Below, one piece after another: positions 1-5,363 of a stretch of 5,363 bases of DNA. A program made the position numbers and the translations under genes. This stretch comes from Deltaproteobacteria bacterium (GTDB lineage Bacteria > Desulfobacterota > Binatia > UBA12015), in contig DLYX01000564.1 in NCBI GenBank assembly GCA_003447545.1, positions 1-5,363 of the forward strand, in the 5' to 3' direction. Below the pieces are notes generated by a model that was given only the letters and a program-made list of their open reading frames with translations, made no database searches and was not told the DNA's origin. Each line of letters begins with the position of its first letter. Within the stretch, counting starts at the first letter, position 1.

Positions 1-2
1 TC

Positions 3-1043
3 TTCAGCGAGGGGCCGGCGGGCCCGCCCTTCACGAGAGCGGGGCTCTGGCTTCCCGAGCTACGCGGTTTCAATGCACTCGCCTCGAAGGAGCATCGGCT
101 GAATCAGGTCTTCTCCTACGGCGGCGATCTCGAGATGGAATGTCTTGGCTACGATGATTGCAGCCGTGAGAAAATGCATGTCTATTACTACCCGCCCTCA
201 TCCGCGCATCGCTCGAGGTCCTTTGAGGAAGTTGGGACCAGCGGGTTTCAGTCGTCGCAAGTCTACCGGGATCTGGACTCCGAGACGCTGGTGATTCCAG
301 TATTTGACGGTCGATTCGACGGGGATGGATATCTCAAACAATTCCATACCCTAAATGAAGCTCAGGCGCGGACCTACGCCGATACGTTTGCGAATACCGT
401 CTGTGCCGACGGAAGTGTTGCGGGCGTGCAGTTGGATCTGGAGCCTTTCGACCTGAACGTCGCGGCTCAGGCACATTTTTACGATCAGGTAGCGCTGAAT
501 CTGGCCGGCCAGAACGAGGCGCGAGAAGCGATCGTCCCCTGTGTTACGGAGCGTTTTCCGGCGGGCCGATTTTTCTCCGTGTTCACCTTCGCGAAGGCAA
601 TGACGCCACAGTTGGGTGAGATGTTTACCCGTTACGGGAACGGTTACCTGGTGCTGTCGTTGTACGATCTGGGCTCGAAGCCTGCAGGGGTGGCGAACAC
701 GCCTGAAGAGTATCGGCGGTTGGTGGAGGCCGAACTGGCGACCGTGATGCGCAATGCGGATGGCGCCTACGATGTCGGCTTCCAGTTGGCGATCCCGGGA
801 GCGGCATCCACGAAGGAATTTGAGTCCTATAGTGGTGCGGTTTCGGGCTATGCGCAGCGGGAATACGTAGCGGCCGCTCTGGATGCGATTGACGCGAGCG
901 GGATTCGTGAAGACGAGAGATTTCTCGGGATTGCGATCTGGGGATTCAGCCGCTTCATGGCGTATCCGCCGCATAGCAATCAGACCTTTGAGCCGGCTTC
1001 TCCAACCCTCGATGTCCAGGCGTTGCTGGCGGAACGGATGTGA
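3..1043 (+). CDS. Probable (beta/alpha)8-barrel protein, distantly glycoside hydrolase 18-like; 5' end outside window
   Basis: The frame is open from the left edge to TGA at 1041-1043, giving 346 visible residues, so the true start and any signal peptide lie upstream. An ATG at 135 exists, but the 44 codons before it read like normal protein (for example NQVFSYGGD) and it has no ribosome binding site, so I treat it as internal. Counting from base 3, regularly spaced hydrophobic strands appear: HVYYYPP (59-65), LVIPVFDG (96-103), VAGVQLDLEPF (about 140-149), FFSVFTFA (190-197), YLVLSLYDLG (215-224), VGFQLAIPG (258-266) and FLGIAIWGFS (307-316). This is the pattern of a TIM barrel. The strand ending in D145-L-E147 resembles the active-site strand of family 18 glycosidases but lacks their full DxxDxDxE signature. 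A sugar-hydrolase or carbohydrate-binding role is inference; the exact family is not recognised. It is convergent with the monooxygenase gene. Confidence 0.7.
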   Translation, partial: FSEGPAGPPFTRAGLWLPELRGFNALASKEHRLNQVFSYGGDLEMECLGYDDCSREKMHVYYYPPSSAHRSRSFEEVGTSGFQSSQVYRDLDSETLVIPVFDGRFDGDGYLKQFHTLNEAQARTYADTFANTVCADGSVAGVQLDLEPFDLNVAAQAHFYDQVALNLAGQNEAREAIVPCVTERFPAGRFFSVFTFAKAMTPQLGEMFTRYGNGYLVLSLYDLGSKPAGVANTPEEYRRLVEAELATVMRNADGAYDVGFQLAIPGAASTKEFESYSGAVSGYAQREYVAAALDAIDASGIREDERFLGIAIWGFSRFMAYPPHSNQTFEPASPTLDVQALLAERM

Positions 1044-1091
1044 TCGAGAGGATGGGCACCAAGCTACCAGCTCAGGTGCCCATCGCCTCGA
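1044..1091. terminator. Large inverted repeat between convergent genes, candidate bidirectional terminator
   Basis: The arms 1044-1060 and 1075-1091 are complementary at 15 of 17 positions, including a perfect 10-bp core (GATGGGCACC, 1051-1060, with GGTGCCCATC, 1075-1084). The 14-base loop contains a further AGCT-ACC-AGCT mini-stem. The left arm begins on the base after the stop codon of the upstream gene. The right arm lies inside the last codons of the facing monooxygenase gene. The position between convergent stops fits a shared terminator. No T-run follows the stem in either direction, so classical intrinsic termination is doubtful; it could be a 3'-end stabilising or roadblock hairpin. 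Confidence 0.55.
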
Positions 1092-2595
1092 TCCACCGAC
1101 GAAGGTCGTCGCCTTCGTGGGCAAAAGTGCCGATATAGGTGTCCGGTCGCACCAGTACCGCATGTCCGGGTTGGATGCCTAGTGTCCGCGCAAGCTGGCC
1201 TTCTGGTTGGATTTCGACCGGGACGATCGGGCAGGCCTGCTCGTTGCCGCCAAGGCGGGAAGACCATTCCTCACGTTTCGGCCCCGCGATGAGAAGCGTG
1301 GCGCCTGGGTGTCGGAGCTTCTCGTAGATCGGTTTCCCTGCTTCCGACAAGTCGGGAAGCCGATCGCCGGGCTGCAGTCCGGCGGAACCCTGTATCCCCT
1401 GTGCCAGCGAAGTCCCTCGGTAATGGATATCGGTTTCGGAAAGGAAGGGTCGTAGTCGAGGAGCGACCCAGTCCCTTCGCAGAAGGTGACGCAGCAGGAA
1501 GGATCGGATTCGTTGCAGAATCGGGCTCCGCAGCATCGCCAGACGAATCATTCTGGAGGAATTCTCGACGACTCTGGCGCCGATGGGGTGACGTTCTTCG
1601 TGGTAGGTGTCGAGCAGTCTTGGGTGCGCGCCGCCACGAGCAACCAGAGCGAGTTTCCAAGCCAGATTGACGGCATCCTGAATTCCCGTGTTCATGCCCT
1701 GGCCGCCGGCCGGGCTGTGGACATGGGCTGCATCTCCCGCAAGCAGGATTCTGTCGTGACGGTAGTTGTCGACGATGCGTTCGTTGATGAAAAACTCACT
1801 CAACCAAAAACTCTCCTGAATGGTCCACCCAGTCGAGGTGCGGGTGTCGAGCAAGTTCTGGAGTTCAGCCTCGGTGGGAGGGCCGGTGGAGGCTTCCGGC
1901 CGGGGAGTTCCGCTGTCGACGATGATCCGCCAGCGACGGTGCCCCGCGGGGAAGAGGGCGACGATTCCATCGCGGGAAAGGCAGGCCCGAATAAATTGAG
2001 GATCAAAATCCTGATCGATAGAGAAGTCGCCGAGGATCCAGCGGCGATCGACCGAAGCGCCCGGGAAGTCGAGGTGGAGTCCGTGGCGGACTCGCGAATG
2101 CGCACCATCGGTTCCGATCATCCAGGGGAAGCGCGCCTCGGAATCCCCTTCCGCCTCTGAGTGAATCTGGCAGGTGATACCGTCCGCATCGGGACGAAAT
2201 TCACCCAGTGAAGTGTTGCGCTCGACCTCGACGCCCTGTTCGCGGAGCCGTTCGATCAGGGTGGCCTCGGTCGCGGATTGCGGAAGAAGCAAGCCGGTCG
2301 GGATCGGCGAACTCGGTTCGTTCAGGACGATTCTGCCGATGGTTTCTTCAGCCGTCTGGAGGATGGCCCCCTGCAGGATCTGAGCATCCTCATGTTGCTG
2401 GAACCGTTCATGGGGAAGGCTGCTGTCGAGGGTCTCCAGTGTCCGTTGCCAGACGACGAGAGCCTTCGATAAGGAAGTCGGTCCCGCTTGCGCATCGATG
2501 ATGCGCACCTCGCATCCATGCCAGAGAAGCCGGTGGGCTGCGGCGAGCCCTACCGGCCCTGCACCCACTACAAGAATTGGTTCCATCGTTGGCAT
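1072..2595 (-). CDS. Class A FAD-dependent monooxygenase (aromatic hydroxylase type, PheA/TfdB-like)
   Basis: Predicted cytosolic flavoprotein that would use NAD(P)H and O2 to hydroxylate an aromatic or polyketide-like substrate. With the start at 2595 it has 507 residues, normal for this family. Visible motifs are the Rossmann dinucleotide motif VVGAGPVGL (9-17), the acidic end of the second beta strand (IID, 32-34), the substrate-side RTLE segment (51-54), the DG motif GTDGAHSRVR (161-170) and the GD motif LLAGDAAHVHSPAGGQGMN (284-302), which contacts the FAD ribityl and flavin. The C-terminal part from about 409 to 507 (GDRLPDL to LVRPDTYIG) matches the thioredoxin-like tail typical of phenol-hydroxylase relatives. 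The frame stays open upstream, with ATGs at 2658 and 2730. I prefer 2595 because the FAD motif should begin close to the N-terminus and AAAGGA lies 12 bases before it; 2586 is also possible. It is the last gene of the minus-strand block. The substrate cannot be told from sequence. Confidence 0.9.
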   Translation of the reverse strand: MPTMEPILVVGAGPVGLAAAHRLLWHGCEVRIIDAQAGPTSLSKALVVWQRTLETLDSSLPHERFQQHEDAQILQGAILQTAEETIGRIVLNEPSSPIPTGLLLPQSATEATLIERLREQGVEVERNTSLGEFRPDADGITCQIHSEAEGDSEARFPWMIGTDGAHSRVRHGLHLDFPGASVDRRWILGDFSIDQDFDPQFIRACLSRDGIVALFPAGHRRWRIIVDSGTPRPEASTGPPTEAELQNLLDTRTSTGWTIQESFWLSEFFINERIVDNYRHDRILLAGDAAHVHSPAGGQGMNTGIQDAVNLAWKLALVARGGAHPRLLDTYHEERHPIGARVVENSSRMIRLAMLRSPILQRIRSFLLRHLLRRDWVAPRLRPFLSETDIHYRGTSLAQGIQGSAGLQPGDRLPDLSEAGKPIYEKLRHPGATLLIAGPKREEWSSRLGGNEQACPIVPVEIQPEGQLARTLGIQPGHAVLVRPDTYIGTFAHEGDDLRRWIEAMGT

Positions 2596-2660
2596 TGCCA
2601 GGCTCTGTCCTTTGCAACCGGTTCGCGTTGCGATCACAGCGGCTTTCAAGAGAGACATTT

Positions 2661-3836
2661 CTAGTCTCGCGGAGGCACCTCGAGGTGTTGCTTTGAAGCA
2701 TCGACATAGCGAGCGAGGATGCCCAGCCATTCGGATGTTTCCATAATCTGGAGAATCGAGGAGTTGACGTCGCGGCGCAATGGGCTGTGACGCGGGAACC
2801 CGAAGGCATAGAATCCGGAATCAAAAGTTTGCGGCAAGATCGAGAGTTCTCCCGTCCCGTCTCTTTTGACGCCATAGGCCAAAACGGGTTCGTCGTTCAC
2901 GAAAGTGTCGATTTTACCGGCCTTCACGGCGTCGAGGCCTGCCTCGGTATTCGGGAAAGTGGAATAGAGAATGAAGTTCTGACGCAGATATTCCGCCCCG
3001 GTAGAACCGGCAAGTGCTCCTACGCGGACCCGCGAAAGGTCGGCCGGACCCTGAATCCGCGGTGTAAGCTGCGTCACGGTCAGGGCGGATGCCATTGCTC
3101 CGGTCAACCCGGCAAGGGCAAACAGGGAGATGAACATCCATACCAGTGCGAGACCTCGCCCCAATGGTGTGATGGGTGATTTGTCGCCGTAGCCAACGGT
3201 GGTCATGGTGACCGCTGACCACCAGAAGCCGGCACCGATTCCGTCAGCTGCCGAGCCTCCAAATTGCGCCGGGTTTCGTCGATGCTCGGCTGCCCAGATC
3301 AGAACTCCGGTGACGAGCAGAATCAGGAAGAGAAGTCCGGCCGAACGCAGAAAGGATTTGGAAAAAAGCCGATTCAGAAACTCCCACCAGCCGCCCGATT
3401 CGCCGGACTTTACGGCCATCGCGAGGCCGGTGCCAAAGAAAGGATACGAGAACTCGATGATTTGGTTGCGCTGGGCGGTCATTCCGATAGCGGCTACGGC
3501 GATCTGGACTTTATCTTGGCGAGTCGACTCGATCAATTTCTCGAGTTCGAGTTCGTGGATCTCGAATTCGAGATTCAGATCTTCGGCGATCGCACGCCAT
3601 AGGTCGATGCTGATCCCGGTCCAGGTCCCATCGGGAAGCTGGAAGGAAAAGGGCGGGGCGTTCTTGGTCCCGATGCGCAGCTTTTTCGCTTTGCTGTCGG
3701 GCTTGGCACTTGTGGCCGCGTCGGTCGTGCCGGAAGCTGGGGGCTCCGGTGCCGCCACTAGATTGGCTGGCGCGAGCAGCAGTGCGAGGGAGAGCAGGGC
3801 CACTCCATGGAGAATTCTTTTTATCGGATGGTTCAA
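2661..3836 (-). CDS. GluR0-type ionotropic receptor: ligand-gated potassium channel with split periplasmic amino-acid-binding domain
   Basis: Inner-membrane channel predicted to open a K+ pore when a ligand, probably an amino acid, binds outside the cytoplasm. Length is 391 aa from TTG at 3836. In order: a basic start and hydrophobic signal peptide (about 1-29), an A/S/T/P-rich linker (30-51), lobe S1 (about 53-144), helix M1 (about 164-184), a re-entrant pore loop with TTVGYGD (212-218), helix M2 (about 226-252) and lobe S2 (about 266-385). S1 carries GMTAQR (118-123) before FSYPF; the Arg matches the carboxylate-binding Arg of this solute-binding family. S2 carries GALAGSTG (273-280) and NDEP (314-317), matching the positions that hold the ligand side chain and amino group. 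The filter is that of K+ channels, as in Synechocystis GluR0, and the eukaryotic M4 helix is absent. The TTG is chosen because AGGA lies 6 bases upstream, it gives a clean signal peptide, and it overlaps the TGA of the preceding gene. The in-frame ATG at 3968 would add 44 hydrophilic residues and overlap that gene by 136 bases. The alternative reading, a plain transporter-binding protein, is excluded by the pore. Confidence 0.92.
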   Translation of the reverse strand: MNHPIKRILHGVALLSLALLLAPANLVAAPEPPASGTTDAATSAKPDSKAKKLRIGTKNAPPFSFQLPDGTWTGISIDLWRAIAEDLNLEFEIHELELEKLIESTRQDKVQIAVAAIGMTAQRNQIIEFSYPFFGTGLAMAVKSGESGGWWEFLNRLFSKSFLRSAGLLFLILLVTGVLIWAAEHRRNPAQFGGSAADGIGAGFWWSAVTMTTVGYGDKSPITPLGRGLALVWMFISLFALAGLTGAMASALTVTQLTPRIQGPADLSRVRVGALAGSTGAEYLRQNFILYSTFPNTEAGLDAVKAGKIDTFVNDEPVLAYGVKRDGTGELSILPQTFDSGFYAFGFPRHSPLRRDVNSSILQIMETSEWLGILARYVDASKQHLEVPPRD

Positions 3837-4306
3837 TTCAAATCCTGTTCGACCGGTGCGGGGCTGCTTTGGCGCAGAGAGAGGGTCAGCATCAGTGTTG
3901 CGAGAGCGACCATGGCGAGGTTGAGCCGGGCGCCCGGAGGCGTCTGGAGGGTCTCCAGGGGTTTCCATAGGCCGATGCCAATCCGTCCAAGATACTCGAT
4001 GAGCATCCCCAGGTACATCAGCGGGACCAGTGCCCGATAGCGCAGCAACACGACCAGATAGAGCAGCCCGACCAGCAGTTGCGATAGTCCCCAGAGCGCA
4101 AAGATGGTGATCACCGCGCCGGCGGCCGCCGGCGTGTAGCTATCGAGCGGGATGGTGGCGATGGACTGGGCGCCCCCATCCGCGCGAAAGATATGAATCA
4201 GGCTGCGGGCAATTGTCACCCCGACCAGCGGGATAAAGGCCAGGAGGGCAAGCTTGTGCCCCTCGTACCGATTGCTCACCTCGCGGGGCAGGAGAAGATT
4301 CAACAT
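3833..4306 (-). CDS. Four-helix integral membrane protein of unknown function
   Basis: 157 aa, not assigned to a named family. Hydrophobic segments lie at about 19-40, 60-88 (long, possibly tilted), 92-113 and 128-145, so three to four and most likely four membrane helices. The loop between helices 1 and 2 holds DGGAQSIATIPLDSY (43-57). Other features that look constrained are WGLSQLLVG (72-80), RYRALVPLMYLG (89-100), EYLGR (104-108) and KPLETLQTPPGA (115-126). There is no cleavable signal peptide, catalytic motif or transporter signature. An in-frame TAG 12 bases before the ATG fixes this as the first available ATG; there is no Shine-Dalgarno sequence, and the predicted leader is only about 10 bases. 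The stop TGA overlaps the TTG start of the GluR0-type channel, implying coupled translation, so a role with that channel (assembly, partner subunit, or sharing its regulation) is a reasonable inference but untested. Confidence 0.82.
   Translation of the reverse strand: MLNLLLPREVSNRYEGHKLALLAFIPLVGVTIARSLIHIFRADGGAQSIATIPLDSYTPAAAGAVITIFALWGLSQLLVGLLYLVVLLRYRALVPLMYLGMLIEYLGRIGIGLWKPLETLQTPPGARLNLAMVALATLMLTLSLRQSSPAPVEQDLN
3843..3846 (-). promoter_or_regulatory. Ribosome binding site deciding the TTG start of the channel gene
   Basis: On the minus strand AGGA is followed by a six-base spacer (TTTGAA) and then TTG at 3836-3834. The stop of the upstream gene is TGA at 3835-3833, so the ribosome finishing the four-helix membrane protein sits on this start. 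This supports translational coupling and the TTG start over the ATG at 3968. Confidence 0.65.
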
Positions 4307-4322
4307 GGCGGAAGTCTAGGAG

Positions 4323-4351
4323 ATTATGATCATGGGGGCCAACGTTGTCGC
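4323..4351 (-). promoter_or_regulatory. Putative sigma70-like promoter of the membrane protein / channel / monooxygenase block
   Basis: Read on the minus strand: -35 GCGACA (4351-4346, four of six matches to TTGACA), a 17-base spacer, and -10 CATAAT (4328-4323, five of six matches to TATAAT). Transcription would begin near 4316, only about 10 bases before the ATG at 4306, which has no Shine-Dalgarno sequence. An 8-bp palindrome ATGATCAT (4326-4333) overlaps the -10 box. The consensus is assumed from general bacterial promoters; the host's real preference is unknown. Confidence 0.45.
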
Positions 4352-4372
4352 CTCGCGTACGGTTTCTGCCTC

Positions 4373-4382
4373 GAGCATGCTC
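4373..4382. promoter_or_regulatory. Perfect 10-bp palindrome in the divergent intergenic region, possible operator
   Basis: GAGCATGCTC is its own reverse complement and lies 43 bases before the hydrolase ATG and about 22 bases upstream of the -35 box of the opposite promoter. That is a suitable place for a dimeric regulator acting on one or both divergent genes. A palindrome of this size can arise by chance, and no regulator gene is present in the window. Confidence 0.25.
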
Positions 4383-4424
4383 TTCCCTGATGGCACCGAA
4401 TTGGCGAGGTGGTAGAGCCAGCGC

Positions 4425-5342
4425 ATGTCCCGAAAAGAGATTTCTTTTTCCGCCAGTGGAGGTACGCAGCTTCGCGGAGTCCTCTACCTTCCCGAACAGG
4501 ACACGCCGTGCGCCGGGGTTGTCATGGCGCACGGGTTTTCCGCGGTAAAGGAACTGTGTCTCCCGGACCTTGCCGAATTTCTCTCGGTCTCGGGCCTGGC
4601 TGTTCTGCTTTATGATCATCGGAATCTGGGGGAGAGCGGGGGAGATCCGCGTCAGGAGATCAATCCCTGGGCACAGACCATCGATTATCAGCACGCATTG
4701 GCGTGGATGGCGGCTCATCCGCAGGTCGATTCTGGGCGACTGGCGGTTTATGGCAGCAGTTTCAGCGGGGGCGAGGTTTTGGTGCTTGGCTCGGTGGATG
4801 CCACGATTCGCGCGGTGGTTGCCAATGCTCCTCTCGCGGGAATGCCCGGCACAGACTATCGCGATACCGCCCATGCCTGGAGCAAGATTCGGGATGCCCT
4901 GGCCGATCCGGGTCCGGAGGCGCTGTCCAGAAGCGCTCAGGCACCGCCGATGGAATTGGCTGTGGTTGACGATCCCGAGGGCTCGACTCGTCCCGCCTTC
5001 CTTCCTCAGGAAGAAGCAGCCGCCTGGTTCCTCCGGCATGGTGGTTCCGTCAAATCGACCTGGCGGAATGAAGTGACGCTAGCCAATGCTTTTGACTGTG
5101 ACCCTCCGTTTGATCCGGGCCAGTGCATCGCTCATTTGCAGGCTCCTCTGCTGATGGTCGTGGCTACCGAAGACCGGCTTGCCCTGACCTCTGTGGCGCT
5201 CGATGCATTTGCGCGAGCCCCCGAGCCCAAACAATTGGAAATGGTCAGCGGCGACCATTTTGTGGCTTACGAGGGCGTAGCGTTCACGCAGGTCGCCACC
5301 GTGGTTCGGGATTTCCTGCACCGGCATCTAGCGGCCGAGTAG
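4425..5342 (+). CDS. Alpha/beta hydrolase (serine hydrolase of the dienelactone-hydrolase / peptidase S9-like type)
   Basis: 305 aa, predicted cytoplasmic because no signal peptide or membrane helix is seen. The fold is complete: an early strand with GVVMAHGFS (31-39), whose His-Gly would help form the oxyanion hole; YDHRNLGESGG (63-73), the loop common in these enzymes; the nucleophile elbow YGSSFSGG (109-116) with Ser112 as likely nucleophile; Asp250 in ATEDRL; and His278 in GDHF. These three form the expected Ser-Asp-His triad. Residues about 141-225 form a variable cap that should set the substrate. The likely reaction is hydrolysis of an ester, lactone or amide in a small molecule; the substrate is not identifiable. 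An in-frame TAG at 4413-4415 makes ATG 4425 the first ATG available. GAGGTGG (4406-4412) is a rather distant ribosome binding site, and AGAG (4414-4417) a weaker, closer one. The gene is transcribed divergently from the channel block. Confidence 0.9.
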   Translation: MSRKEISFSASGGTQLRGVLYLPEQDTPCAGVVMAHGFSAVKELCLPDLAEFLSVSGLAVLLYDHRNLGESGGDPRQEINPWAQTIDYQHALAWMAAHPQVDSGRLAVYGSSFSGGEVLVLGSVDATIRAVVANAPLAGMPGTDYRDTAHAWSKIRDALADPGPEALSRSAQAPPMELAVVDDPEGSTRPAFLPQEEAAAWFLRHGGSVKSTWRNEVTLANAFDCDPPFDPGQCIAHLQAPLLMVVATEDRLALTSVALDAFARAPEPKQLEMVSGDHFVAYEGVAFTQVATVVRDFLHRHLAAE

Positions 5343-5363
5343 CGCACCGACCAAGCCCCGAGG

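Noticed and set aside
135..137. ATG as the start of a 302-aa gene
   Set aside because: The 44 codons upstream are open and read as protein, and there is no ribosome binding site before the ATG, so the gene more likely begins outside the window.
351..1163. Open frame of 270 codons on the minus strand
   Set aside because: It is antisense to the barrel protein and overlaps the end of the monooxygenase. Its composition is Arg-rich and it has no recognisable motif.
1486..2160. Open frame of 224 codons on the plus strand
   Set aside because: It is antisense to the monooxygenase, where the DG and GD flavin motifs are intact in the other strand.
3540..3572. Two near-identical 12-bp units (CTCGAGTTCGAG and the perfect palindrome CTCGAATTCGAG) and a nearby 10-bp palindrome at 3521-3530
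   Set aside because: They fall inside the S1 lobe and are explained by the alternating Glu/Leu/Phe/Ile codons of LEFEIHELELEK, a normal part of the protein; no sign of a regulatory or mobile repeat.
3199..3924. Open frame of 241 codons on the plus strand
   Set aside because: It is antisense to the channel, including its pore and S1 lobe, and its translation is low-complexity Ser/Arg/Pro without motifs.
4140..5039. Long open frame of 299 codons on the minus strand
   Set aside because: It lies antisense to the alpha/beta hydrolase, whose triad and fold motifs are complete, and runs into the four-helix membrane protein. Its translation is rich in Arg, His and Pro with no domain motif, as expected of an antisense frame in GC-rich coding DNA.
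5343..5363. Terminal 21 bases after the hydrolase stop
   Set aside because: Too short to interpret; no hairpin, T-run or start codon with a ribosome binding site is visible.

Overview
The window is about 60% GC, densely packed bacterial DNA with four complete protein genes and one truncated one. The organism looks Gram-negative: it has Sec-type signal sequences, a periplasmic-binding-type receptor fused to a channel, and short intergenic gaps. No gene here allows a safe phylum assignment. I see no rRNA, tRNA, CRISPR array, transposase or other mobile-element signature.

Layout. From the left edge to base 1043 (+ strand) runs the 3' part of a gene whose product looks like a (beta/alpha)8-barrel, distantly resembling glycoside hydrolase family 18 or a related clade. 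Its start lies outside the window. It converges on a three-gene block on the minus strand, and a large inverted repeat sits in the 28-base gap and the end of the facing gene. In transcription order the minus-strand block is: (i) a 157-aa, four-helix membrane protein of unknown function (4306-3833); (ii) a 391-aa GluR0-type ionotropic receptor (3836-2661), made of a bacterial amino-acid-binding domain split by a two-helix potassium pore with the TVGYGD selectivity filter; and (iii) a 507-aa class A FAD-dependent aromatic-hydroxylase-type monooxygenase (2595-1072). Genes (i) and (ii) overlap by the tetranucleotide-like junction TTGA, so they are probably translationally coupled, and the channel starts at TTG. 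Gene (iii) follows after at most 65 bases, so all three are probably one transcript.

A 118-base divergent intergenic region (4307-4424) separates this block from an alpha/beta hydrolase of 305 aa on the + strand (4425-5342). It holds a fair sigma70-like promoter for the minus-strand operon and a 10-bp perfect palindrome. The last 21 bases are noncoding as far as can be seen.

The most notable item is the ligand-gated potassium channel and its tight coupling to an uncharacterised four-helix membrane protein. The pairing suggests, but does not prove, that the small protein is a partner or auxiliary subunit. The roles of the monooxygenase and hydrolase relative to the channel are not evident from sequence; they may simply be neighbours.
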